This document shows positions 1-6,197 of a DNA stretch of 16,007 bases, one piece after another. The notes under the pieces were generated by a model. The model was not told the origin of the DNA. It did not search any database and worked only from the letters and a program-made list of their open reading frames with translations. Position 1 is the stretch's first letter. Each line of letters opens with the position of its first letter. The position numbers were made by a program, and so were the translations under genes. The DNA lies in the NCBI GenBank assembly GCA_900547405.1, contig URGL01000059.1, positions 1 through 16,007 of the forward strand, in the 5' to 3' direction. This DNA comes from an uncultured Eubacteriales bacterium. Its GTDB lineage: Bacteria; Bacillota; Clostridia; Oscillospirales; Oscillospiraceae.

Positions 1-53
1 CAGCGGCCTCTTGAACCCCATTCAAGCGCGATACCAAACTTCGCCACACCCGG
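1..53 (-). tRNA. tRNA-Pro(GGG), 3' end cut by the window
   Basis: Read on the minus strand, the sequence starts with a CCGGGTG acceptor strand, followed by a GCG/CGC D stem and a CTTGA/TCAAG anticodon stem around the loop ATGGGGT, which gives anticodon GGG. The variable region and first T-stem bases follow before the window ends. The body is almost the same as the complete tRNA-Pro(CGG) at 5484-5560, which supports the call. The T loop, the 3' acceptor strand and CCA lie outside the window. Confidence 0.9.
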
Positions 54-72
54 ATGTCTTGACGACTTGGAT

Positions 73-101
73 ATGATAGCACAATTTGCCGAAAAATGCA
101 A
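73..101 (-). promoter_or_regulatory. Promoter of tRNA-Pro(GGG)
   Basis: On the minus strand a -35 box TTGCAT (96-101) and a -10 box TATCAT (73-78) are separated by 17 bp. The -10 lies about 20 bp upstream of the tRNA 5' end, a normal distance for a short tRNA leader. Confidence 0.65.
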
Positions 102-120
102 GCACTTTTTTGAGGATTCG

Positions 121-166
121 AAAAAATTATTTCTGGAGCCTTCCGATAGTCTGCCGGATGGCCTCC
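121..166 (-). terminator. Weak candidate terminator after the zinc-ribbon gene
   Basis: On the minus strand, just after the 72-aa zinc-ribbon gene, an imperfect hairpin (135-166) pairs GGAG-CC and TCCG segments with one bulge and one mismatch. A run of six U (121-126) follows after about eight mixed bases. The U run is not adjacent to the stem, so termination here is uncertain. Transcription may continue into the tRNA promoter region. Confidence 0.35.
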
Positions 167-181
167 GCCACGGTTTGAAGC

Positions 182-400
182 TTACTCGCCCCGCTCACTG
201 GTGATGACCTTTCCGATGTTCCACAGGTGGACCACTTTCCGCTCGGCCTCCAGCTTCTCATCCTCGTTGCCGTACTCAATGAAGACGGTATGGGCGGAAC
301 AGTCGGTGCACTCCACCTGCACATTCCAGCCGCCTTCGTGGAAAATCATTCCTGCTCCGCGGCAGATCGGGCACTCTTCCAGCATGATTTTTTCTTCCAT
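182..400 (-). CDS. Small zinc-ribbon protein, Lar (restriction alleviation)-like
   Basis: The product is 72 aa with two CxxC knuckles (C10/C13 and C31/C34), which predict one zinc-ribbon fold. It has a VHLWN segment near residues 57-61, resembling the 'WN' C-terminal signature of the Lar-like zinc-ribbon family. The start at 398-400 is chosen because AAGGAG lies about 10 nt upstream; the longer open frame reaching to 547 runs through the preceding gene and has no such site. It lies 14 nt after the DUF2344 gene and is probably the last gene of that operon. Phage Lar proteins counter type I restriction, but many chromosomal relatives have no known role, and no restriction genes are visible here. 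Membership in the family is inferred from cysteine spacing and the WN motif. The function is unknown. Confidence 0.75.
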   Translation of the reverse strand: MEEKIMLEECPICRGAGMIFHEGGWNVQVECTDCSAHTVFIEYGNEDEKLEAERKVVHLWNIGKVITSERGE

Positions 401-414
401 AGTATTTGTTCTCC

Positions 415-1074
415 TTATCTGAAACTGTTTTTTTGTTGGTCGTAAATTTCTTCCCGCCGGTAAGTGACAAAGTCCGGGGCAAATTCCGGCAGGTATTTCG
501 CTATAGCCCCGCTGATGAGGCTGGGATTCAGGGATGGATTCTGGCAAGTGATGAGCACCTCCAGAGAAAGCTCCTTCTCCCCTGCCTGGCGGACGGCCGC
601 CTCCAGGATCATGGGGCGGATGTCCTGCTCCACAGTGCCCTTTTTGCTCTTCTTCTCCATGAGAAGCTCCTCCCGGGACAGAAGCCCCGCAATCGCCTCT
701 TTGGCTCCCTGGGGAATGCCCTGGTCATATTCCAGGCCCAGCACACAGCGAAGCAAGGCCAGGTCCCGGATTTTCCGGCCATCGTCGTAGCACCCCAGGA
801 CCCGGACACCGGGGACCAGGGCGGCATTCAATCGGCGGCAGAGAGTCTCTGCCTCCACCTTCTCCCCTTCCAGGTCGAAGTCCAGCAGCTCACAGACGCT
901 CTCCACCCCCACAGACAGCGGCAAGGCGATGGACACCGAGGGACGGGGGTTGAAGCCCTGGGTGTGGGTCAGGGGCAGCTCTGCCCGCTTGAAGGCCCGC
1001 TGGAACAGCCGCATCAGGTCCAGGTGGGACATCCATACGGCGGAGCCGGTCTTTTCAAACAGCAGTCTAGGCAT
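415..1074 (-). CDS. TIGR03936/DUF2344 radical SAM-linked protein
   Basis: The product is 219 aa. Its N-terminus has the pattern typical of DUF2344: a short strand, then 'SHLDLMRLFQRAFKRA' and 'THTQGFNPRP'. Members of this family are almost always encoded next to, or fused to, the TIGR03960 radical SAM protein, and that gene is directly upstream here. The two overlap by 8 nt in the pattern ATGCCTAG (1067-1074), which suggests translational coupling. The start has an AAGGAGGT site 8 nt upstream, inside the end of the preceding gene. The biochemical role of the family is not established; a partner or substrate-delivery role for the radical SAM enzyme is inferred from the linkage only. Confidence 0.92.
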   Translation of the reverse strand: MPRLLFEKTGSAVWMSHLDLMRLFQRAFKRAELPLTHTQGFNPRPSVSIALPLSVGVESVCELLDFDLEGEKVEAETLCRRLNAALVPGVRVLGCYDDGRKIRDLALLRCVLGLEYDQGIPQGAKEAIAGLLSREELLMEKKSKKGTVEQDIRPMILEAAVRQAGEKELSLEVLITCQNPSLNPSLISGAIAKYLPEFAPDFVTYRREEIYDQQKNSFR

Positions 1075-2902
1075 CGCAGGGCACCTCCTTCAGAAGGCAA
1101 TTGGCTCCGCATCCGGCGCATCCGTGGCGGCAATCCGGGGTCACCTGGGAGGCGTAAGCCCGCTTTCGTTCCCGGAGGAGGAACTTCTTGGTAACGCCTA
1201 CATCAACGGTATCCCAGGGCAGCAGCTCCTCTTCCCCGTAGCCCCGGGTGGTATAGCGGTCCATATCCACGCCGCAGGCGGCGAAGGCATCCTGCCAGAT
1301 ATCATAGCGGAAGTATTCGTCCCAGCCGTCCAATTTTGCCCCGTGGTTCACAGCGTATTCAATGACCGGGCCCAACCGCCGGTCTCCCCGGGCGAAGACC
1401 GCCTCCAGGCGGCTCAGGTCCGGGCTGTGGTAGTCGTACTCAATGGACTTGGAATAGAAGTGCTCCTTTAAGACCTTACACCGGCGCAGATATTCCTGGG
1501 GCGTGATCTGCTTCTCCCACTGGAAGGGTGTGTGGGGCTTGGGCACGAAGTAAGCCGTGGCCACATGGACCCGGAGGCCCCGCTTCTTATTGGTGGCGTG
1601 CTCCCGCCAGGCCAGGATGATCTTGTATACCAGCTCGGCAATGCCCAGCACGTCCTCATCGGTCTCCGTAGGCAGACCCAGCATAAAATAGAGCTTCACG
1701 CTGCTCCACCCCCCGGAGAAGGCCTGGGTGCAGGTGGAGAGGATCTCTTCTTCCGTCAGGTTCTTGTTGATCACATCCCGCAGCCTCTGGGTCCCCGCTT
1801 CCGGGGCAAAGGTCAGGCCGCTCTTTCGGACGGTCTGGAGCTTTTCCATCAGCTCCCGGGAGAAGTTGTCTGCCCGGAGAGAGGGCACAGACAGGCTCAT
1901 GTGGCTGGCGGCACAGTAAGGGATCAATTGGTCCGTCAGCTCCTTCAGCCCCCGATAGTCCGAGGTGGAGAGGCTGGACAACGTCAGCTCGTTGAAGCCT
2001 GTGGACTCCATAAGCTCTGTTGCCTGGCGGTAAAGGACCTCCGGACTCTTTTTGCGCACCGGGCGGCAGCTAAAGCCCGACTGGCAGAACCGGCAGCCAC
2101 GGATACAGCCACGGAACACCTCCAGGTTGGCCCGGTCGTGGACGATTTCCGTTGAGGGAACGATCATCTTCGTGGGGAAGAAAGCCTCATCCAGGTTCTC
2201 CACGATCCGTTTCGTCACCACCTCCGGGATACCCTCCCGAACGGTGACCTTTTCCAGCACCCCGTCCTCACTGTAGGTGTGGGTATAGAAGGATGGCACA
2301 TAGACCCCAGGGATCCTGGCCACCTCCAGCAGGAATTCCTCTTTGCTCAGATTTCGCTTCTTGGCAGAGCGGTAGCAGTCCAGGATCTCTACGGTAATGT
2401 CCTCTCCCTCGCCCAGGGAGAAAAAATCCACAAAATCCGCCAGCGGTTCCGGATTGAAGGCGCATACGCCTCCGGCAAAGACCATATTCTGGAGGCCCTT
2501 CCGGTCCTTCGTGTAGAGGGGAATGCCGGAAAGCCGCAGCATATTCAAAATGTTGGAATAGGACATCTCGTAGCCGATGGTAAAGGCCACCATGTCGAAG
2601 GCCTTCACCGGGTCCTGGCTCTCCAGAGCCCACAGGGGCAGACCATTTTTTACCATGGCCTCCTCCATGTCCCCCCAGGGGGCGAAAACCCGCTCGCACC
2701 ACACATCCGGGAGCTGATTCATCACGCCGTAGAGGATCCGCATACCCACATTGGACATGCCGATCTCATAGGTATCCGGAAAGCAGAAGGCCACCCGGAC
2801 GGCCATCTCCTCCTTGTTCTTCCGCACCTCGCCCCACTCACCGCCGGTATACCGGGCCGGTTTTTGCACCGTGGGCAGGATGCGGGTTTTCTTGTCTGTC
2901 AT
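1067..2902 (-). CDS. TIGR03960-family radical SAM protein
   Basis: The 611-aa product carries the radical SAM cluster motif CxxxCxxC at C266, C270 and C273 ('GCIRGCRFCQSG'), which should bind the 4Fe-4S cluster that cleaves S-adenosylmethionine. The N-terminal 250 residues resemble the B12-binding-like region of this family (for example the 'FPDTYEIGMSNVG' and 'FAGGVCAFNPEPLADFVD' segments). A second cysteine set near the C-terminus (C591, C595, C598, C602) could hold an extra cluster. The start at 2900-2902 has GAGG 7 nt upstream. The gene lies 31 nt after the S2P protease gene and overlaps the DUF2344 gene. In many Clostridia this pair precedes rng, rplU and rpmA. The reaction is unknown. 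Confidence 0.95.
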   Translation of the reverse strand: MTDKKTRILPTVQKPARYTGGEWGEVRKNKEEMAVRVAFCFPDTYEIGMSNVGMRILYGVMNQLPDVWCERVFAPWGDMEEAMVKNGLPLWALESQDPVKAFDMVAFTIGYEMSYSNILNMLRLSGIPLYTKDRKGLQNMVFAGGVCAFNPEPLADFVDFFSLGEGEDITVEILDCYRSAKKRNLSKEEFLLEVARIPGVYVPSFYTHTYSEDGVLEKVTVREGIPEVVTKRIVENLDEAFFPTKMIVPSTEIVHDRANLEVFRGCIRGCRFCQSGFSCRPVRKKSPEVLYRQATELMESTGFNELTLSSLSTSDYRGLKELTDQLIPYCAASHMSLSVPSLRADNFSRELMEKLQTVRKSGLTFAPEAGTQRLRDVINKNLTEEEILSTCTQAFSGGWSSVKLYFMLGLPTETDEDVLGIAELVYKIILAWREHATNKKRGLRVHVATAYFVPKPHTPFQWEKQITPQEYLRRCKVLKEHFYSKSIEYDYHSPDLSRLEAVFARGDRRLGPVIEYAVNHGAKLDGWDEYFRYDIWQDAFAACGVDMDRYTTRGYGEEELLPWDTVDVGVTKKFLLRERKRAYASQVTPDCRHGCAGCGANCLLKEVPCDA

Positions 2903-2933
2903 TACATTACCTCTTTGGTTCTCGGAAATGCTT

Positions 2934-3473
2934 CTATTGTACTATTCCTCGGCCCTCTTTGCAAGAAATATTTCTCAAGGCCAGAGGAAGAATGAACAGC
3001 ACCGCCAGCGGAGCCCCCAGAAAGACACAGCCTCCCCCCACCGCACCAAGGGTCAGCCAAGAAACGAAGGCCGTAATTTTCTCTGCCTGTTTCCTCAATC
3101 CCAGAGCCTCCAGAATCCGAAACAATATCCTGCCCCCATCCAAAGGAAACACAGGCAGCAAATTAAAAAGTCCCTGTCCCAGCCCGCAAAGGGCCAGACC
3201 GGGAAATACCCCCCCAAACAGGAGCAGCAGCAAGCTCCCCACCGGCCCAGCCGCCGCGGCCAGGGCCTCCCGCCAGGGGGACAGCTCCGCCACTTCCAGC
3301 ACCGCCCCCCGTGCCCCCGCCCGGAAGCTCAGGACTTGTCCTCCCAAAAGCCATATCGCACCCAAATGGCACAGCTCGTGAAATGCCGCCGCCAAGATCG
3401 ACGCAGCCAGCCAGCGCGGCGGGCAGGTCAGCAGCAAGAAGGACAGCATGATCAGGCAAAAGCCGTCAACCAA
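2934..3473 (-). CDS. Site-2 protease family (M50) membrane metalloprotease, SpoIVFB-like
   Basis: The 179-aa product has the zinc-binding motif HELCH at residues 32-36 inside a hydrophobic helix. It also has the second S2P motif NLLPVFPLDGGR at 104-115, whose Asp112 is the third zinc ligand. Several hydrophobic segments make it an intramembrane protease. It lacks the PDZ domain of RseP-type enzymes, and its compact size fits the SpoIVFB branch. SpoIVFB activates pro-sigma-K in the spore mother cell. In Bacillus, spoIVFB precedes rplU, and the same clostridial neighbourhood (S2P then the radical SAM pair) supports this assignment. The start is a TTG at 3471-3473 overlapping the stop of the preceding gene in TTGGTTGA, which implies coupled translation. 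An ATG eight codons further in is an alternative. The sporulation role is inferred. Confidence 0.88.
   Translation of the reverse strand: MVDGFCLIMLSFLLLTCPPRWLAASILAAAFHELCHLGAIWLLGGQVLSFRAGARGAVLEVAELSPWREALAAAAGPVGSLLLLLFGGVFPGLALCGLGQGLFNLLPVFPLDGGRILFRILEALGLRKQAEKITAFVSWLTLGAVGGGCVFLGAPLAVLFILPLALRNISCKEGRGIVQ
2936..2964 (-). promoter_or_regulatory. Candidate internal promoter before the radical SAM gene
   Basis: On the minus strand TTGCAA (2959-2964) and TACAAT (2936-2941) are 17 bp apart, with the -10 overlapping the stop codon of the S2P gene. This could give the radical SAM-DUF2344-zinc-ribbon genes their own transcript. The -35 matches the consensus at only four of six positions. 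Confidence 0.4.
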
Positions 3474-3726
3474 GCTTTCCTATGGCCTCCCGGAAGACTG
3501 CCCAGGCAGCAGCAGCCGCGGCTTCCACCTCTGAGAGAGACCTTTGCAGCATGGAAGCGATCTGCCGTGCCCCCTCGCCGTCGCCGCCTGCCAGCATGTC
3601 CCACACTGTCTGCCGTCCCTGGGGCACCAGGCAGACCCCCAGCAGTGTAAAAAAGCAGCCAAACAAAAGCATTGGCAGCACCCTTCCGCGTTTGCACCCT
3701 GTCCCATAGTCGATCCGATAGCCCAT
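3466..3726 (-). CDS. Small single-span membrane protein upstream of the S2P protease
   Basis: The 86-aa product begins MGYRIDYGTG, has a basic patch (CKRGR) and one hydrophobic segment at about residues 16-35, then an Ala-rich, probably helical C-terminal part ('SLSEVEAAAAAAWAVF'). The start at 3724-3726 is chosen because GGAGG lies 8 nt upstream; an in-frame GTG five codons earlier has no spaced site. The stop overlaps the TTG start of the protease gene. In Bacillus the matching position is held by spoIVFA, the anchor and inhibitor of SpoIVFB, but this protein has no LytM domain and is far shorter. I do not recognise the family. A regulatory or anchoring role toward the protease is inferred from position and coupling only. 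Confidence 0.7.
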   Translation of the reverse strand: MGYRIDYGTGCKRGRVLPMLLFGCFFTLLGVCLVPQGRQTVWDMLAGGDGEGARQIASMLQRSLSEVEAAAAAAWAVFREAIGKLG

Positions 3727-3746
3727 GCTCTCCACCTCCACAGTGT

Positions 3747-3774
3747 ACTCTATGTATCTTCCTCTGAAAAATAC
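3747..3774 (-). promoter_or_regulatory. Possible sigma-E-like promoter of the protease operon
   Basis: On the minus strand GTATTTT (3768-3774) and CATAGAGT (3747-3754) are 13 bp apart, a loose match to the Bacillus sigma-E consensus (a CATAnanT-type -10). No good sigma-A promoter is seen before the 86-aa gene; the best is TTTTCA with TACACT. A mother-cell promoter would fit a SpoIVFB-like gene, but the match is weak. Confidence 0.22.
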
Positions 3775-3810
3775 CCAGGCAAGCCATACCGGAATTTTTT
3801 AAAAAAGGCC

Positions 3811-3838
3811 TTGACAAATCAAGAATATCTGCTATAAT
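3811..3838 (+). promoter_or_regulatory. Promoter of tRNA-Gly
   Basis: A perfect -35 TTGACA (3811-3816) and a perfect -10 TATAAT (3833-3838) are 16 bp apart, with a TG extended -10 (TGC before TATAAT). It sits 12 bp before the mature tRNA, as expected for a strong stable-RNA promoter. Confidence 0.92.
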
Positions 3839-3850
3839 AAGCCACGTTCC

Positions 3851-3926
3851 GCGGGTGTAGCTCATCCGGTAGAGCGCCACCTTGCCAAGGTGGAGGTAGC
3901 GAGTTCGAGCCTCGTCACCCGCTCCA
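3851..3926 (+). tRNA. tRNA-Gly(GCC)
   Basis: This is a complete 76-nt cloverleaf. The acceptor strand GCGGGTG pairs with CACCCGC, followed by discriminator T and an encoded CCA. The anticodon stem CACCT/AGGTG has loop TGCCA with anticodon GCC, reading GGC and GGT glycine codons. The T arm GCGAG/CTCGT carries TTCGAGC. It is a single-gene unit between its own promoter and terminator. Confidence 0.97.
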
Positions 3927-3930
3927 TAAG

Positions 3931-3957
3931 ACCCCTGTCCAGTAGGACGGGGGTTTT
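3931..3957 (+). terminator. Rho-independent terminator of tRNA-Gly
   Basis: A 10-bp stem (ACCCCTGTCC with GGACGGGGGT, one G-U pair) around loop AGTA is followed at once by a T tract. It starts 4 nt after the tRNA CCA. Confidence 0.92.
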
Positions 3958-3976
3958 TCTATACCCAAAATAACCC

Positions 3977-4005
3977 TTGTCCTCTGATAAAAATTATGCT
4001 ACACT
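3977..4005 (+). promoter_or_regulatory. Promoter of the LURP-one-like gene
   Basis: -35 TTGTCC (3977-3982) and -10 TACACT (4000-4005) are 17 bp apart, with a TG extended -10 element. Transcription should begin near 4012, giving a leader of about 27 nt before the ATG. Confidence 0.65.
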
Positions 4006-4038
4006 GGTCCTGTGCAAAACAAAAAAGGTGGGACAGGC

Positions 4039-5379
4039 ATGAAGAAGATATTCCTAGGCCTCTGCGCTGCCACGGTGCTCTTCGGCATTCACGAGACTGT
4101 GGTGGATGTACTGAACAACGACTTTACCGATGACTCCATTACGGTGATCGTCTTCCTGACCCTGGTTGCCGGACTCTTTGCTTTCCTGGCCTGGCTCTTC
4201 GATGGCAAGCCACCGGTGGATCGGGCCCTGGAGCAGACGAAAAATGTGGTTCGGCAGGAGCAAGAAAAGCAGGAGGAATACACGAATTATTCTCCCGCCA
4301 TCAAGCGCCGCATCTGGAAGTTCCGCATTTGGGGGCTCCTGCTTGTTGCCGCCGCCCTGTGGATCTGCGTGAACGGGCACTGGGAAGAGATCCCGGTATA
4401 CTTCGCTACCGTGGTGCTCATTGTAGGCATTGCCGTTTTCGGCATGGGTTCCCCGGCGGATTATAACGCTATGACAGACAGCGGGGCTATGATCGCCATG
4501 GATAGCCCAAGAAAAATTGAGGAATTCTATAGGGCTTTTCGGAGTATCGACACCCCCTTGGGCTCCGGTTGGCTGGGAAAATTCACCACCAGCCCCAAAG
4601 AAAGCCTGATTTTCGGCCCCAACAGCCGGGGGGAATTCCTGTATTTCTTCCTGAGCGGCGATGGCCTCATCGGCTATCTGGGCTACTCCATGCTGTCAAG
4701 CACCATTTCCCAGCGGCTGGAGGACCCGGACTATCCCCCCAAGGAGGAGCCCAATGGGGACCTTTACGAGCACCTGTGCTACCACTCCGACCTTTTCCTC
4801 ATGAGGGATTGGCTGCAAAAGAGCCTGGAGCACTTTGTCAAAACCGGTACGCCCCTGCCTTTCCTGGGACTTCTGCCCAGCCAGATCTATACTTTCAGCG
4901 AGGACTTCAAGCTCACGGGCCAGCACTTCACGGTGGAGAACGCCCAGGGAAAAACCGTCTATACCGCAGACGGCACCGCGCCATTGGTAACCCTCCGGGT
5001 CCGGGATATGCAGAACCAAGAGGTCTTCACCATGACAAAGCAGCTGGGCCACCCTCTGCCAGTCTACAAATTCTATCAGGAGGGCACCCTCTACGGCACC
5101 CTGGAAAAGCAGCTGGACCTGGTCAGGGACCGCTTCACCATGGAGACAACTGAGGGCACCCTGGAACTGCGGGAATACGCCGGCACTATCGGCCGGAACT
5201 TCAAGGTCACCCTGAACGGCCAGATGCTGGGGGCCATCATGGAAAACATGGACCTGACCCCGGAAAATATCGTCTTCGATAACGCCTTTTTGATCGTCTA
5301 CCGGCCTGAAAAGCTGCCGCTGCTGGTAGCCATGGCAGTGATGGCAGCGCGGGAACTGGCGAGAGACCGGGATACATGA
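4039..5379 (+). CDS. Membrane-anchored LURP-one-related (YxjI/tubby C-like) protein
   Basis: The 446-aa product has about four N-terminal membrane segments (roughly residues 3-24, 33-54, 94-112 and 117-137) with a charged linker at 55-93. A middle region (140-280) is unassigned. The C-terminal part (about 281-440) has the alternating short-strand pattern of the LURP-one-related/tubby C-like fold: 'FSEDFKLTGQHFTVEN', 'DMQNQEVFTMTKQLG', 'GTLYGTLEKQ', 'FKVTLNGQMLGAI', then a terminal helix. The start at 4039 is chosen over an in-frame GTG at 4012 because AAAGGTGGG lies about 8 nt upstream; 4012 is near the likely transcript start. It is a single-gene unit between tRNA-Gly and tRNA-Pro(CGG). Bacterial LOR proteins lack a settled function; membrane or lipid interaction is speculation. 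The domain call is moderately sure. Confidence 0.75.
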   Translation: MKKIFLGLCAATVLFGIHETVVDVLNNDFTDDSITVIVFLTLVAGLFAFLAWLFDGKPPVDRALEQTKNVVRQEQEKQEEYTNYSPAIKRRIWKFRIWGLLLVAAALWICVNGHWEEIPVYFATVVLIVGIAVFGMGSPADYNAMTDSGAMIAMDSPRKIEEFYRAFRSIDTPLGSGWLGKFTTSPKESLIFGPNSRGEFLYFFLSGDGLIGYLGYSMLSSTISQRLEDPDYPPKEEPNGDLYEHLCYHSDLFLMRDWLQKSLEHFVKTGTPLPFLGLLPSQIYTFSEDFKLTGQHFTVENAQGKTVYTADGTAPLVTLRVRDMQNQEVFTMTKQLGHPLPVYKFYQEGTLYGTLEKQLDLVRDRFTMETTEGTLELREYAGTIGRNFKVTLNGQMLGAIMENMDLTPENIVFDNAFLIVYRPEKLPLLVAMAVMAARELARDRDT

Positions 5380-5385
5380 GAAGCT

Positions 5386-5414
5386 TTTTGCCCGGACCGA
5401 TGGTCCGGGCAAAA
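5386..5414. repeat. Strong 13-bp hairpin after the LURP-one-like gene
   Basis: TTTTGCCCGGACC (5386-5398) pairs perfectly with GGTCCGGGCAAAA (5402-5414) around a GAT loop, 6 nt after the stop codon. It may end plus-strand transcripts, but on either strand the stem is followed by A-rich or mixed bases rather than a U tract. It could act as a barrier or processing site for both converging transcripts. Confidence 0.7.
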
Positions 5415-5447
5415 TGCTGTGTGCGCCCAGTGAGCGCATATATGCCA

Positions 5448-5477
5448 ACAGGCCCTCCCGAAAATGGGAGGGCCTGT
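5448..5477 (-). terminator. 12-bp hairpin just downstream of tRNA-Pro(CGG)
   Basis: ACAGGCCCTCCC and GGGAGGGCCTGT (5448-5459 and 5466-5477) form a perfect stem with a 6-nt loop, starting 6 nt after the CCA of the minus-strand tRNA. Position argues for a terminator, but the following minus-strand bases (TGGCATATATG) are not a U tract. It may instead serve in 3' processing. Confidence 0.5.
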
Positions 5478-5483
5478 CAATGT

Positions 5484-5560
5484 TGGTCGGAGTGGCGGGA
5501 TTCGAACCCGCGGCCTCTTGGACCCGAACCAAGCGCGATACCAAGCTTCGCCACACCCCG
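5484..5560 (-). tRNA. tRNA-Pro(CGG)
   Basis: This is a complete 77-nt cloverleaf on the minus strand. Acceptor CGGGGTG pairs with CACTCCG (one G-U), followed by discriminator A and an encoded CCA. The anticodon stem CTTGG/CCAAG surrounds loop TTCGGGT, giving anticodon CGG. The T arm has GTTCGAATC. It is closely related to the partial tRNA-Pro(GGG) at the window start, and together they read CCG and CCC/CCT codons. Confidence 0.96.
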
Positions 5561-5571
5561 ATAGCCTATGT

Positions 5572-5600
5572 ATTATACCGGAAATTCCGGATTCTGTCAA
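5572..5600 (-). promoter_or_regulatory. Promoter of tRNA-Pro(CGG)
   Basis: On the minus strand a perfect -35 TTGACA (5595-5600) and a perfect -10 TATAAT (5572-5577) are 17 bp apart, ending 11 bp before the tRNA. Confidence 0.93.
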
Positions 5601-5642
5601 GAGGCAGATTCTTGTGTTTCAGCCAGGCGAAGAGCAATGACA

Positions 5643-5676
5643 CAGCGCACAGCCGCTTTCGCTTGGCTGTGCGCTG
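5643..5676 (-). terminator. Hairpin downstream of yajC
   Basis: CAGCGCACAGCC (5643-5654) and GGCTGTGCGCTG (5665-5676) form a perfect 12-bp stem with a 10-nt loop, about 50 nt after the yajC stop on the minus strand. The following bases (TGTCATTGCTCTTC) are only weakly U-rich, so termination is likely but not certain. Confidence 0.5.
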
Positions 5677-5727
5677 CTATTTCGTTCTGGACCAGGTGTC
5701 TTTGCGGAATTTTCCGGCAGTGCTTTT

Positions 5728-6108
5728 TTACTTGCCTTCCTTTTCGGCCTTCTTGGCAGCCTTGGCCTTGGCCTTGGCTTCCTGAGCCTTCTTGGCCTCC
5801 GCCCGGGCATTCTCGGCAGCAGTCTCGTTGGTGGACATAGCCCACTTGGCGATCTCGACGCGGACCTGATCGGCACCGGTCTCGATAACCAGGTTGTTCT
5901 CCTTCACGTTCACAACGGTGCCCACGATACCGCCGATGGTGGTGATCTTGTCGCCGTTCTTCACGGAGGAACGCATCTGCTCTGCTTCCTTCTTCCGCTT
6001 GTTTTCGGGGCGGATGAGCATGAAGTAGAGCACAGCCAGCATCAGGACCAGGGTCACCAGCATGCTGGACATACCGGAAGCACCGGTAGCAGTCAAAAGT
6101 GTAAGCAT
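5728..6108 (-). CDS. yajC: Preprotein translocase subunit YajC
   Basis: The 126-aa product has one membrane helix at about residues 14-32 followed by 'YFMLIRPENKRKKEAE', the family's signature junction. Then comes the YajC cytoplasmic domain ('VKNGDKITTIGGIVGTVVNVKENNLVIE') with short beta strands. YajC joins SecDF at the SecYEG channel and is not essential in studied species. A long Ala/Lys/Glu-rich tail (about 95-126) exceeds the usual length and is probably helical. The start at 6106-6108 has AAGGAG 9 nt upstream. The gene has its own promoter and no secD, secF or tgt beside it, so it stands apart from the usual queA-tgt-yajC-secDF order. Confidence 0.96.
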   Translation of the reverse strand: MLTLLTATGASGMSSMLVTLVLMLAVLYFMLIRPENKRKKEAEQMRSSVKNGDKITTIGGIVGTVVNVKENNLVIETGADQVRVEIAKWAMSTNETAAENARAEAKKAQEAKAKAKAAKKAEKEGK

Positions 6109-6140
6109 TGAGAGGAACTCCTTTTTATGTGATGTGGCTT

Positions 6141-6169
6141 ATTATACCATCCATGGTTCAAAAGCGCAA
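6141..6169 (-). promoter_or_regulatory. Promoter of yajC
   Basis: On the minus strand -35 TTGCGC (6164-6169) and a perfect -10 TATAAT (6141-6146) are 17 bp apart, about 33 bp before the start codon. No terminator is visible between the upstream lipoprotein gene and this promoter, so read-through may add to yajC transcription. Confidence 0.75.
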
Positions 6170-6197
6170 GGGCGATTTTGAAGGTTTTTTGAATTTC

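Noticed and set aside
406..1194. A 262-codon plus-strand open frame opposite DUF2344
   Set aside because: It covers parts of two recognised minus-strand genes and their overlap, and is Gln/Arg/Pro-rich without a start signal.
4012..4038. GTG start 27 nt upstream for the LURP-one-like protein
   Set aside because: It lies at the probable transcription start and has no ribosome binding site; the ATG at 4039 has one.
4696..5556. A minus-strand open frame running through tRNA-Pro(CGG) into the LURP-one-like gene
   Set aside because: It reads through a structural RNA gene and is antisense to a gene with a good start and domain.
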